Shown here: positions 49,674-58,315 of the stretch, in pieces | Numbering within the stretch: the stretch's first letter is position 1 | How the letters are laid out: each line of letters begins with the position of its first letter | Origin: Pseudoxanthomonas sp. J35 | Lineage (GTDB): Bacteria; Pseudomonadota; Gammaproteobacteria; Xanthomonadales; Xanthomonadaceae | Direction of reading: 5' to 3' | NCBI RefSeq assembly: GCF_000513995.1 | Contig: NZ_AZVB01000003.1 | Location: 186,001 to 250,000, forward strand | Length of the DNA stretch: 64,000 nt | The notes under the pieces: model-generated | What the model was told of the DNA's origin: nothing | The model's database searches: none | The model's input: only the letters and a program-made list of their open reading frames with translations | Program-made: the position numbers and the translations under genes

Positions 49674-50039
49674 ATGCATTTCCTGACCATCCTCCTCTCC
49701 TGCCTGCTCGCGCTGTTCGGCGTCGACGAGCGCCCGACCACGACCAGCATCACCCGCGTGGTCGGGGACGGCACCGAACTGCTGTTCAGCAAGACCACCC
49801 AGGTGGAAGGCCAGACGGTGTTCGAGTGCTTCTCCAGTGCCAGCGGCGGCTGCCACTACCGCATCTGGGAAGAAAGCTGCCCTGCTGGCGCGCACGCTGC
49901 CAGCGGCGACCAGGCCTGCCAGCGCCACGAACTGGACCGCTTCGAACTGGCCGTCGGCCGCCGCCACCAGGTGCAGGGCCTGCCGCGCGGCTTCCGTCAC
50001 TGCGTCACCACCGGCACCGACGCCAGCTGCGCCAGCTGA
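49674..50039 (+). CDS. small exported cysteine-containing protein
   Basis: 121 residues from ATG 49674 (CGAGG before it), giving a short signal peptide MHFLTILLSCLLALFG. The mature part has six cysteines (FECFSSASGGCHYRIWEESC, QACQRHEL, RHCVTTGTDASCAS), probably as disulfides. A longer start at 49539 in the same frame has a very strong GGAGGAGG site just behind the LytTR gene, but would bury the signal sequence. A separate frame with AAGGAG and ATG at 49594 also runs to 49686. The real start is therefore uncertain. Function unknown. Confidence 0.65.
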   Translation: MHFLTILLSCLLALFGVDERPTTTSITRVVGDGTELLFSKTTQVEGQTVFECFSSASGGCHYRIWEESCPAGAHAASGDQACQRHELDRFELAVGRRHQVQGLPRGFRHCVTTGTDASCAS

Positions 50040-50051
50040 GGCCGGCGCGGC

Positions 50052-50426
50052 TCAGGCGCCGACGCGCACGCGCTCGGCGTCCATGTCGGCGACCGGACGC
50101 ACTTCCATGCTGCCGTAGCGCGCCCACGGGAACTGCCTGGCCAGTTCCACCGCCTCCTCCATCGAGTCGGCCTCGACCAGGTTGTAGCCGGCCAGCACTT
50201 CCTTGGTCTCGGCGAAGGGACCGTCGAAGACCGTGGTGCGGCCCTCGCGCACGCGCACGGTGCGCGCCTGCTCCGGGTCCTCGAGCTTGTTGAAGCCCAC
50301 CAGGGTGCCGCGTTCGGCCAGGGACAGGGCGTGGCGGATGCAGTGGCGCATCTCCGCGTCGTATTCCTCCGCCGGCACCTTCTCGAGCAGTTCCGGGTCG
50401 ATGTACACGAGCAGCAGGTACTTCAT
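50052..50426 (-). CDS. YciI-like (DGPF) domain protein
   Basis: 124 residues, the usual length. The family hallmark is VFDGPFAETKEVLAGYNLVE at about residues 66-85, with the start MKYLLLVYIDPE and the C-terminal WARYGSMEVRPV. The ferredoxin-like fold is known; the protein is uncharacterised and some relatives partner ECF sigma factors, but none is adjacent. The ribosome site GAGAGGAG at 50431-50438 directly follows an 11-base C tract. Confidence 0.9.
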   Translation of the reverse strand: MKYLLLVYIDPELLEKVPAEEYDAEMRHCIRHALSLAERGTLVGFNKLEDPEQARTVRVREGRTTVFDGPFAETKEVLAGYNLVEADSMEEAVELARQFPWARYGSMEVRPVADMDAERVRVGA

Positions 50427-50440
50427 GCACGACTCCTCTC

Positions 50441-50451
50441 GGGGGGGGGGG
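50441..50451. repeat. homopolymer tract of 11 G (C on the coding strand)
   Basis: Eleven consecutive G bases lie 14 bases before the start of the YciI-like gene, right next to its ribosome site. Such tracts slip in replication. Confidence 0.9.
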
Positions 50452-50486
50452 CGGCATGGTAACCCCGCCGCGACGGCGGCCGCGGT

Positions 50487-50951
50487 TCAGGCCGGGCCGG
50501 CTTCAGCGCCACCGCGGCGCAGCGGGTCGGGCAGGGGCTGGCCGGCGTCGACGAAGGCGAGCGACACCGAGTTCAGGCAGTGCCGCTCGAAGGTCGGCGG
50601 CGGGCCGTCGGGGAACACGTGGCCCAGGTGGCTGCCGCAGCGCGCGCACACGATCTCGGTGCGGACCATGCCGTGGCTGGTGTCGCGGATCCGGCCCAGG
50701 TGCTCCTCCGCATACGGCTCGAAGAAGCTCGGCCAGCCGGTGCCGGAGTCGAACTTGGCGCTGGAGCGGAACAGGGGCAGTCCGCACAGCCGGCAGCAGT
50801 AGGTGCCTTCGCGCTTGTTGTCGAGGAACACGCCGCAGAACGGCGCCTCGGTGCCGTGCTGGAGCAGCACCCGGCGTTCCTCGGCCGAGAGCCCGGCGAC
50901 CAGGGCTTCGCGCTGCGCCTGGGTGGGCGGGGTGAGGTCGAAACGGCTCAT
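50487..50951 (-). CDS. msrB: peptide-methionine (R)-S-oxide reductase
   Basis: 154 residues. The catalytic Cys125 is in FERHCLNSVSL, zinc ligands are Cys53, Cys56, Cys102 and Cys105, and the Trp/Gly-rich region FDSGTGWPSFFEP is complete. It reduces methionine-R-sulfoxide in proteins with thioredoxin. A resolving Cys in this class is often elsewhere; Cys39 or Cys52 is possible. No signal peptide, so cytosolic. The start at 50951 matches the family N-terminus (MSRFDLTPPT). Confidence 0.95.
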   Translation of the reverse strand: MSRFDLTPPTQAQREALVAGLSAEERRVLLQHGTEAPFCGVFLDNKREGTYCCRLCGLPLFRSSAKFDSGTGWPSFFEPYAEEHLGRIRDTSHGMVRTEIVCARCGSHLGHVFPDGPPPTFERHCLNSVSLAFVDAGQPLPDPLRRGGAEAGPA

Positions 50952-51091
50952 GTCGGGACTCCTCGTGCAGGGGTGGGGGACGCGCGCTGCGTGGACATGG
51001 TGGCACGACGCGCACGGAATCGTGACGGGGCCTGCGCGCGGGGCTAACGCCATCGGCCCTAGGTTCGGGGTTCGCCCACCAGGAAGGAAGC

Positions 51092-51499
51092 ATGATGCGC
51101 AGGATTCCCCGCGATACCTGGGTACTGGTCGCCGACGGCGCGTCGGCGCGCCTGTTCCGCACCCTCGGCACGGAGAACGGCGCGGTGCGCCTGCACCAGG
51201 AAGAAGCGCTGCAGCTGGACCCGGCCGAAGGCGTGATGCCGGCGGTGCTGCCGGCCGACGTCGGCGCGCGCGAGGTCGACGAGGCTTCGTTCGCCAGGCA
51301 GCTGGCGCTGCGCCTCAACAAGGACGCGCTGGAAGGGCGCTACGCGGGCCTGGTGATCGCCGCCGACCCGACGACGCTGGGCACGCTGCGGCCGCTGTTG
51401 CACGAGGAAGCCCGCGGGCGGGTGCTGGCCGAGGTGCCGAAGAACTACACCAACGCCCCGCGCGAGCAGATCGAGCAGGCGCTGGCGCCGGACTTCTGA
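51092..51499 (+). CDS. host-attachment family protein (AtsE-like)
   Basis: 135 residues. The features of the Host_attach family are present: WVLVADGASARLF near the start, a central SFARQLALRLNKDALEGRYA, and VLAEVPKNYTNAPREQIEQAL at the end. The family was named from a Rhizobium gene linked with attachment, but most members are uncharacterised and resemble the eRF1 domain fold. ATG 51092 follows AGGAAGGAAG. It converges on the DUF3016 gene. Confidence 0.9.
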   Translation: MMRRIPRDTWVLVADGASARLFRTLGTENGAVRLHQEEALQLDPAEGVMPAVLPADVGAREVDEASFARQLALRLNKDALEGRYAGLVIAADPTTLGTLRPLLHEEARGRVLAEVPKNYTNAPREQIEQALAPDF

Positions 51500-51506
51500 G
51501 TGCGTC

Positions 51507-51532
51507 GGGCCGGCGGCCTGCGCCGCCGGCCC
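51507..51532. terminator. hairpin between convergent genes
   Basis: A 10-bp perfect GC stem (GGGCCGGCGG / CCGCCGGCCC) with a six-base loop sits midway between the two convergent stops. No T run. Confidence 0.6.
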
Positions 51533-51542
51533 GCCCAGGCGG

Positions 51543-52106
51543 TCACTTCGCCGCCAGGCCGCCGTCGGCCGGGATCTCGCGGCGCAACCAGTCGTCGATC
51601 ATGCGCTTCTCGTGGCGCAGCGGGTCGTTGCGCAGCTGCGTGCCGTTGTGCAGGTAGTTCATGTCCGACAGCTTGCGCTCGCCCTCGGACACGACGTTGC
51701 CGTCGGCATCGGTAATGCGCACCTGCAAGGTCATGCGCGGCGGATAGATGTCGCGCAGCACGCGCACGTGCTGGTAGTTGATGCCCAGCTGCGGCTCGTA
51801 GCTGCCGGCGCGCTGGATGTCGGTGATGGTGACGTCCATGCGCTGGCCTTCCGGCAAGCGCCTGGCGGCACGTTCCTGCAGGTACTCGGCCAGTTGCTGC
51901 ACCCAGCTGCCCTGTTCGGCTTCCCAGCGGTTGCGGCTGAAGCGGAGGTCGGAGAACTGGGCAGGATCGGTCCATTCGACGCTGACCGGGCCATCGGCGG
52001 GCAGGGCGCGCGGCGCGGAAGGGTCAGTGACCACGTTGCGCGCCTGCACCGGCGCGACGGCAAGGGCCGCCAGCAACGGCAGCAACAGGATCGTGCGCTT
52101 GATCAT
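51543..52106 (-). CDS. DUF3016 family exported protein
   Basis: 187 residues from ATG 52106. A signal peptide ends at APVQA-RNV. The mature part has the DUF3016 pattern: VSVEWTDPAQFSDLRFSRNR, LPEGQRMDVTITDIQRAGSY with EPQ, and a C-terminal YLHNGTQLRNDPLRHEKRMI. Predicted periplasmic; function unknown. The frame runs further upstream without similarity. Confidence 0.88.
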   Translation of the reverse strand: MIKRTILLLPLLAALAVAPVQARNVVTDPSAPRALPADGPVSVEWTDPAQFSDLRFSRNRWEAEQGSWVQQLAEYLQERAARRLPEGQRMDVTITDIQRAGSYEPQLGINYQHVRVLRDIYPPRMTLQVRITDADGNVVSEGERKLSDMNYLHNGTQLRNDPLRHEKRMIDDWLRREIPADGGLAAK

Positions 52107-52294
52107 GACGGGGCTCCTGCGTGGACTGGCCCGATTCTGCGCCTGCCCCCGCCGCGCCCGGAAGTCCCGCCCCGCGCGTGGTTGCCGGCGCTTCAGCCAT
52201 GCCATCGCCGCAACGCAGAACGCCTACTTCCGGCACAAGCCGCGGCGTGGGGGCACGGTAGAATCAGCGGCCGTCTAGACCGCGCGTCCTCCCC

Positions 52295-53194
52295 ATGTCC
52301 TCCTCCGTACAGGCCCCGGTCCGCACCGGCGGGCTGGCCGTCGCCGCCGCCCTGGCCATCGTCTACGTGGTCTGGGGTTCGACCTATCTCGGCATCCGCT
52401 TCGCGCTCGAGGGCGGCCTGCCGCCGCTGAGCGCCGTGTCCGGCTTCCGCTTCCTGGTCGCCGGCGGCGCGATGTTCGCGTTCCTGCGCTGGCGCGGCGT
52501 GGCCGCGCCGACCCGCGCGCAGTGGAAGAATCTGGTGGTGATGGGTGCGCTGCTGCTGCTGTTCGGCAACGGCTTCGTGGTCCTGGCCGAGCAGGACGTG
52601 TCTTCCGGCCTGGCCGCGGTGGCGGTGGCCTCGGTGCCGCTGTGGATGGGCCTGTTCGGCATCTTCTACGGCGCCAGGCCCAGCCGCATCGAATGGGTTG
52701 GCATCGCCATCGGCTTTCTCGGCGTGCTCTGGCTCAACGCCGGCAGCAGCCTCAGCGCCAGTCCGACCGGTCTGGTACTGCTGCTGGTCGCGCCGGTAGC
52801 CTGGGCCTTCGGTTCGCTGTGGTCGCGCGGGCGCGACCTGCCGTCCCCGTTCATGGCCGCTGCCGGGCAGATGCTGTGCGGCGGCGCGCTGCTGCTGGTG
52901 ACCGGCCTGCTGTGCGGCGAGAGCCTGGACGCGGCGCCGACCACGCAGGGCCTGCTGGCGCTGCTGTACCTGGCCGTGTTCGGCTCGGTGGTCGCCTTCA
53001 GCACCTACGTCTGGCTGCTGCACCACGTGCGCCCGGCGCTGGTGAGCAGCTACGCCTACGTCAACCCGGCCATCGCCGTGGCCCTGGGCGCGTGGCTGGC
53101 CGGCGAACGCTTCACCGCCCACGACCTCGGCGCGATGGCGGTGATCCTTGCCGGCGTGGTGATCATCACCCTGGCCAAGGTCCTGCGCCGATGA
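52295..53194 (+). CDS. yedA: DMT/EamA-family exporter (YedA-like)
   Basis: 299 residues, ten predicted transmembrane helices in two EamA repeats. The start of helix 1, IVYVVWGSTYLGIRFALEGG, is typical of YedA; the second repeat begins about VLLLVAPVAWAFGSLWSRG. Inner-membrane export of metabolites is likely; substrate unknown. The stop overlaps the start of rarD (ATGA), so the two DMT genes are one operon. Confidence 0.9.
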   Translation: MSSSVQAPVRTGGLAVAAALAIVYVVWGSTYLGIRFALEGGLPPLSAVSGFRFLVAGGAMFAFLRWRGVAAPTRAQWKNLVVMGALLLLFGNGFVVLAEQDVSSGLAAVAVASVPLWMGLFGIFYGARPSRIEWVGIAIGFLGVLWLNAGSSLSASPTGLVLLLVAPVAWAFGSLWSRGRDLPSPFMAAAGQMLCGGALLLVTGLLCGESLDAAPTTQGLLALLYLAVFGSVVAFSTYVWLLHHVRPALVSSYAYVNPAIAVALGAWLAGERFTAHDLGAMAVILAGVVIITLAKVLRR

Positions 53195-54096
53195 GCGCAC
53201 AGCCGCTGCAGGCCGCCGCGGTGGACCGGCGCGGGCTGGCGGTCACCGCCGCCACCTTCGTGATCTGGGGCGTGGTGCCGCTGTACTGGCACCTGCTCAA
53301 GGCCGTGCCGTCGATGCAGATCATGGCCCACCGCGTGGTCTGGAGCGCGCTGCTGGTGGTGGCGTGGCTGCTGCTCAGCAACGGCTTCGGCTGGCTGCGC
53401 AAGCTCGCCGCCCAGCCGCGCGCGCTGCCGGCGCTGGCGCTGAGCGCGGTGCTGATCGCGTTCAACTGGGGCCTGTACATCTGGGCGGTCAACGCCGGCC
53501 ACGTGGTCGAAACCAGCCTGGGCTACTTCATCAACCCGCTGGTCAACGTGGTGCTGGGCGTGCTGGTGCTGCACGAACGCCTGCGCCGGCTGCAGTGGAT
53601 CGCGGTCGGCTGCGCCGCGGTGGGCGTGGCCTGGTTGACCATCAGCGCCGGTTCCCCACCATGGATCGCGCTGGGCCTGGCGGCCTCGTTCGGCCTGTAC
53701 GGCCTGGTGCGCAAGCTGGTGTCGGTGGACCCGGTGGCCGGCCTTGGCCTGGAGAGCCTGTACCTGTTCCTGCCCTCGCTGGCCTACGTGCTGTGGGCCG
53801 AATCGGGCCATGGCGGCAGCTTCGCCAGCGGCTGGGGCTGGGACACCGACCTGCTGCTGGTGTTCGGCGGCGTGGTCACCGCCGTGCCGCTGATCGGCTT
53901 CGCCTACGGCGTGCGCCGCATCCCGCTGAGCCTGGTCGGCCTGCTCCAGTACATCGCCCCGACCCTGCAGCTGCTGCTGGGCGTGTGGTTCTTCAACGAA
54001 CCCTTCGGCACCTCCCACGCCCTCGGCTTCGGTGCGATCTGGCTGGGCCTGGCGATCTACGCCGGCGAAGGCCTCTGGCGCAGCCGCCGCGCGTGA
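53191..54096 (+). CDS. rarD: RarD-type DMT transporter
   Basis: 301 residues, ten helices. The RarD signatures are clear: TFVIWGVVPLYWHLLKAVPS at helix 1, AHRVVWSALLV, and NWGLYIWAVNAGHVVETSLG with YFINPL. It was described as a chloramphenicol-resistance-permease-like protein; its natural substrate is not established. Translation is coupled to yedA. It ends at the edge of the large repeat nest. Confidence 0.93.
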   Translation: MSAQPLQAAAVDRRGLAVTAATFVIWGVVPLYWHLLKAVPSMQIMAHRVVWSALLVVAWLLLSNGFGWLRKLAAQPRALPALALSAVLIAFNWGLYIWAVNAGHVVETSLGYFINPLVNVVLGVLVLHERLRRLQWIAVGCAAVGVAWLTISAGSPPWIALGLAASFGLYGLVRKLVSVDPVAGLGLESLYLFLPSLAYVLWAESGHGGSFASGWGWDTDLLLVFGGVVTAVPLIGFAYGVRRIPLSLVGLLQYIAPTLQLLLGVWFFNEPFGTSHALGFGAIWLGLAIYAGEGLWRSRRA

Positions 54097-54099
54097 CTC

Positions 54100-54132
54100 G
54101 CAGCCCGGACAAGGCCGCAGGCCGCATCCGGG
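54100..54132. repeat. single degenerate family A REP unit
   Basis: GCAGCCCGGACAAGGCC to CATCCGGG; the terminal GTAG is changed to GCAG. Unpaired. Confidence 0.65.
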
Positions 54133-54252
54133 TCTGAGCCCATCTCCCTCAGGGAGAGGGGGGAGAGTAGGTGTCTCATGGCTCCGGCGTGCGCTGCGGC
54201 GGCGCGGGCGTACTCGAGAAGCAGAAGCGCCGGCTCCAGACGGGGCCGCCGC

Positions 54253-54349
54253 CCCAAGAGGGTATGGCGCATCGCGCGGTTCCGCCGTCCATGGCTCCAA
54301 CGCGCGAGCGCAGGCCATCCATGGCCTGCTTGCGCCATACCCCCTTGGG
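54253..54349. repeat. multi-hairpin element, copy 1
   Basis: A 19-base outer stem (54253-54271 with 54331-54349, one mismatch) begins CCCAAGAGGGTATGGCGCA. Inside it are two smaller hairpins: TCGCGCG at 54272-54278 with CGCGCGA at 54301-54307, and GCAGGCCA at 54310-54317 with TGGCCTGC at 54322-54329 around a TCCA loop. The whole can fold as a three-way junction. Copy 2 at 54672-54775 has the same architecture in inverse orientation with compensatory base changes. Not a known family that I can name. Confidence 0.7.
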
Positions 54350-54397
54350 ACGAGGTCCCCGCGGCGCGTGGAGGCCGTGGCTTCCATGGCAGCGCGC

Positions 54398-54506
54398 GTA
54401 GCCCGGATAAGGCCGCAGGCCGCATCCGGGGGAATCGCCCGCCACGTTCTGGACGGGAGCCTTGCTGGCCCCCATTCCCCGGATGCGCTCCGCTTATCCG
54501 GGCTAC
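54398..54506. repeat. GTAG REP pair, family A, inverted
   Basis: Left unit 54398-54432 (GTAGCCCGGATAAGGC...), right unit 54477-54506 ending CTAC, with the apex GCGCTCCGC. Confidence 0.85.
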
Positions 54507-54513
54507 GTCTCCC

Positions 54514-54590
54514 GTAGAGTCGGGCTTGCCCGACTCCCACGCTGGATGTCCCAGATCGCGTAAACCGCAGCGGGGCAAGCCCCGCTCTAC
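54514..54590. repeat. GTAG REP pair, family B, inverted
   Basis: Left unit starts GTAGAGTCGGGCTTGCCCG at 54514; right unit is CAGCGGGGCAAGCCCCGC ending CTAC at 54590. The two stems are of the two family B subtypes. Only seven bases separate it from the family A pair. Confidence 0.85.
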
Positions 54591-54671
54591 ACGAAGCGCC
54601 GCGCGCAGGGCGCCTGTCACACCGGTAAAGGGAGGCAGGAGCGAAGCCACGACCCGAACCTGCCGAAAGAC

Positions 54672-54775
54672 GCGGTAGCGCGGGGGTATCGCGCAAGCAG
54701 CACATGGATGTGCTGCGTTCGCGCGTTGGAGCAGGACGCGGAACCGCGCGATGCGCGATACCCCTGCGCTGCCGC
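54672..54775. repeat. multi-hairpin element, copy 2 (inverted)
   Basis: A 24-base outer stem (54672-54695 with 54752-54775, two mismatches) containing GGGTATCGCGCA. Inner hairpins are GCAGCACA / TGTGCTGC (54697-54704, 54709-54716) and TCGCGCG / CGCGCGA (54719-54725, 54745-54751). Read on the minus strand it aligns with copy 1 through nearly all of its core. Confidence 0.7.
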
Positions 54776-54810
54776 GGCTCCGTCCGGAGCTCGCCAGGCT
54801 GACGCCGGTG

Positions 54811-54940
54811 CCGTTGCCGCTGCTGTTGCCGTTGCTGTTGCCGTGGCTGTTGCTGTTGCTGTTGCTGTGGTCGTGGCTGTTGCTGATGCCGTGGCCTTGG
54901 CCTTGGCCGTGAGTGTCGACGTCGCTGTTGCGGTCGCGGA
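54811..54940. repeat. degenerate hexamer-periodic tract
   Basis: A run of GTTGCC, GTTGCT and GTGGCC-like hexamers covers about 120 bases. It would read as Ala-Val repeats on plus and Ser-Asn / His-Gly repeats on minus. No start codon with ribosome site goes with it. Confidence 0.75.
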
Positions 54941-55043
54941 TCCCGGGCAGAAACGCCGGAACTTCGTCGTTCCCGCGATCGGACCGGTCGCCCGGCAACC
55001 GATCCTCTCCCCCGACCCCTCCCCCGATGGGGAGGGGCACACG

Positions 55044-56354
55044 TCACAGCGCGCGCAGGGCCGTGGTGATCGGCAGGCGCGCCGCGCGGAGGGCGGGGAA
55101 CAGGCCCCCGACCAGGCCGATGCCCAGGGCCCACTTCAGGCCCGACCACAGCAGCTCCGGCGTCACCTTGAACTCGAACACCACCGCGCTGAAGTTGCTG
55201 CCCATGGTCGACGCGCTGTAGCCGTTGAATACCAGCCAGGCCACCAGACCGCCCGCGATCCCGCCGAGCAGCGCCAGCAGCATCGTCTCCAGCATCACCG
55301 CCGCCACCACCGGCAGCCCGCGGAAACCGATCGCCCGCATCGTCGCGATCTCCCGCGCACGCCCGGCCACCGCCGCGTACATCGTGTTGAGCGCACCGAA
55401 CACCGCGCCCACCGCCATGATCGAACCGATCACCGTGCCGAGGATGGTCAGCAGCTGGTTGAGCTGGCCGCTCTGCTTGGCGTAGTAGGCCCTGGTCGTC
55501 TCCACGTCCAGCTTCAGGCGCGGATCGGCCGCCATCGCCGCCTTGAACTGCTCGAAGCCGGCCTTGCCCTCGGTACGCACCGACACCAGCTGCCAGGCCC
55601 CGCGGTTGTAGGTGGTGGCCAGCGTCTGCGCGTCCGTCCACAGCTCCGAATCGTGCGCGTCGCCCGAGGCGAACTTGCCGACCACCTTCCACTCCTGGTT
55701 GCCCAGCTTCAGCGTGCTGCCCACGTCCAGGTCGCGGAACTGCTTCTGCGCGCCCTGGCCGACCACGATCTCGCGCAGGCCGGCGGTATACCTGCGGCCC
55801 TCGACGATCTTCACCGAGTCGTGCACCGCCCAGCCGGCCTCTTCCACGCCGCGGAACTGCGCGTTGACGTCGCCGCCGTCCTCGCGCGAGACCAGGCTGA
55901 CCACCTGCGACAGTTCCGCCGACACCAGCGGACGCCCGTCGGCGCCGCGTGCGATGCCCGGCAGGCTGGCGATCAGCGGCACCTGGTCGCGCATGATCAC
56001 CGAGTTGGTCTCCGCCTGCGAACCGCTGCGCAGCACGATCGCCGTGGTCTCGTTGCCGGTGCCGGCGACCGTGGCCTGGAAGCCGCGGCCCATCGACAGC
56101 ATCGCCACCAGCACCGCGACCACGCCGGCGATGCCGACGATGATCACCGACGAGGCCCCCCAGCGCTGCGGCAGGCTGGCGATGCCGATGCGCGCCGCCG
56201 CCAGCGCCAGCCGGCCCGAACGGGTCAGCAGCAGCCACAGCGCCAGCAGCACCGCCACGGCGAGTACTCCCTGCCACGGCAGCATGATCCACACGGCCAG
56301 GCCCACGACGAGCAGCACGACCGTGAGCAGGTTCCAGAGCCATTGCATCTTCAT
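55044..56354 (-). CDS. ABC transporter permease, FtsX/MacB type (second)
   Basis: 436 residues. Unusually two extra N-terminal helices (LWNLLTVVLLVVGLAVWIML, LLALWLL) precede the FtsX plan: helix near VIIVGIAGVVAVLVAML, a large periplasmic MacB-PCD domain (about 90-300), then three C-terminal helices with the cytosolic motif GRAREIATMRAIGFRG. It works with the other permease and the ATPase to drive a mechanotransmission-type exporter. ATG 56354 has GAGGAGA nine bases before; 12 bases from the upstream gene. Confidence 0.9.
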   Translation of the reverse strand: MKMQWLWNLLTVVLLVVGLAVWIMLPWQGVLAVAVLLALWLLLTRSGRLALAAARIGIASLPQRWGASSVIIVGIAGVVAVLVAMLSMGRGFQATVAGTGNETTAIVLRSGSQAETNSVIMRDQVPLIASLPGIARGADGRPLVSAELSQVVSLVSREDGGDVNAQFRGVEEAGWAVHDSVKIVEGRRYTAGLREIVVGQGAQKQFRDLDVGSTLKLGNQEWKVVGKFASGDAHDSELWTDAQTLATTYNRGAWQLVSVRTEGKAGFEQFKAAMAADPRLKLDVETTRAYYAKQSGQLNQLLTILGTVIGSIMAVGAVFGALNTMYAAVAGRAREIATMRAIGFRGLPVVAAVMLETMLLALLGGIAGGLVAWLVFNGYSASTMGSNFSAVVFEFKVTPELLWSGLKWALGIGLVGGLFPALRAARLPITTALRAL

Positions 56355-56366
56355 GTCCGTGTCTCC

Positions 56367-57524
56367 TCAGCGTCCGGCCAGCGCGTCGACGATCTTCAGC
56401 CGCTTGGCGCGCAGCGCCGGCAGCACGCCCACCACCAGGCCGATCAGCACGATCAGGCCCGCGCCCACCAGCCAGGTCTGCATCGGGATGCCCGGCGGCA
56501 GCAGGCCCTGGGCGCGGCTGGCGAGCCCAGGCAGGATCAGCGCGGCCAGGCCCATGCCGATCAGGCCACCCAGCCCGACCAGCAGCACCGATTCCACCAG
56601 CACCAGCCACAGCACCGTGCCGTCCTTGAAGCCCAGCGTCTTGAGGATCGCCAGTTCCGGGATGCGCTCGCGCACCGCCTGGGCCATGGTGTTGCCGGTC
56701 AGCAGCAGCAGGGTGAAGAACACCGCGCCCATGATCGAGGTGACGATCAGGCCGATGTCGGCGAACTGCTTGGCGAAGGACTGCTGGAACGCCGACTCGG
56801 TCTGGCTCTTGGTCTCGCGGTCGGAGTTCATCGACAGCGCATCGATGGCCTGGGCCACGCGCGAGGCGTGCGCCGGGTTGTCGAGGGTGACGGTGAACCA
56901 GCTGACCTGGCCCTTGATGTAGTCGTTGGCCTCGTCGAAGTAGGTCCAGTTCATCACCAGCTGGCGCTCCTCGCCGGCCGCGGCGGCGCGGTCCTTGGAG
57001 CGGAAGATGCCGACCAGCTGCAGCGGCCAGTCGTTGCTGCCCTGGCGCGGGAAGATCGTCGCCTGCAGCGGGATGGTGTCGCCGACCTTCCAGCCGAATT
57101 CCTTCGCCAGCGCCTCGCCGACCACCGCGCCGGTGCGGGTCTCCTGGAACGCGCGCAGCTGCTCCGGCGGCAGCTCGAGGTTGGTGTACACCTCGAAGTA
57201 GTTCGGCGCGACCGAAAAGCTCGGGAAGAAGTTCTTCGGATCCTGGTAGATGCCGCCGAACCACATCGCGTAGGTGATGTCCTTCACCCCGGGAACGGTG
57301 CGGATCTGCTGCTCCAGGCGCACCGGCAGGCTCTGGGTGATGGACAGGCGCGAGGTGGTGATCAGGCGGTTGGCGCCGTCGAGGCTGCCGCCGGAGTTGA
57401 AGGCCACGCGCACCGAGTCGAGCATCCCGAACAGCAGGAAGGCGGTGACCACCGACAGCAGGGTCAGCAGGGTCCGCGTCTTGCTGCGGAACAGCTGCGC
57501 CCATACGAGCGAGAGGTATTTCAT
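56367..57524 (-). CDS. ABC transporter permease, FtsX/MacB type (first)
   Basis: 385 residues. One N-terminal helix (TLLTLLSVVTAFLLFGMLD), a periplasmic domain (about 45-260) and three C-terminal helices, with the coupling motif RERIPELAILKTLGFKDG before them. The order in the operon is adaptor, ATPase, this permease, then the second permease, so a heterodimeric pore is likely. Starts 15 bases after the ATPase stop. Confidence 0.91.
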   Translation of the reverse strand: MKYLSLVWAQLFRSKTRTLLTLLSVVTAFLLFGMLDSVRVAFNSGGSLDGANRLITTSRLSITQSLPVRLEQQIRTVPGVKDITYAMWFGGIYQDPKNFFPSFSVAPNYFEVYTNLELPPEQLRAFQETRTGAVVGEALAKEFGWKVGDTIPLQATIFPRQGSNDWPLQLVGIFRSKDRAAAAGEERQLVMNWTYFDEANDYIKGQVSWFTVTLDNPAHASRVAQAIDALSMNSDRETKSQTESAFQQSFAKQFADIGLIVTSIMGAVFFTLLLLTGNTMAQAVRERIPELAILKTLGFKDGTVLWLVLVESVLLVGLGGLIGMGLAALILPGLASRAQGLLPPGIPMQTWLVGAGLIVLIGLVVGVLPALRAKRLKIVDALAGR

Positions 57525-57539
57525 CGCGGTGCCCTCCGG

Positions 57540-58229
<690 letters not shown>

Positions 58230-58315
58230 CGCTTGTTCCTCGTCGGGGCCTTCGCGCACGGCGTCGGCGGGGGATCGGCCGCCGCGCGGGCGCGGCGGAT
58301 CAGGCAGGAGCGGGC

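Larger units (their letters stand above)
54097..55043. other. gene-free repeat nest
   Basis: About 950 bases between the convergent rarD and ABC permease genes. In order: a degenerate REP unit, a multi-hairpin element, a family A REP pair, a family B REP pair, a second inverted copy of the multi-hairpin element, and a hexamer-periodic tract. Each is entered separately. No open frame here has a ribosome site together with coding character. Confidence 0.7.

Noticed and set aside
53056-57504. 1482-codon open frame on minus
   Set aside because: Crosses rarD, the repeat nest and two permease genes; no motif and no ribosome site.
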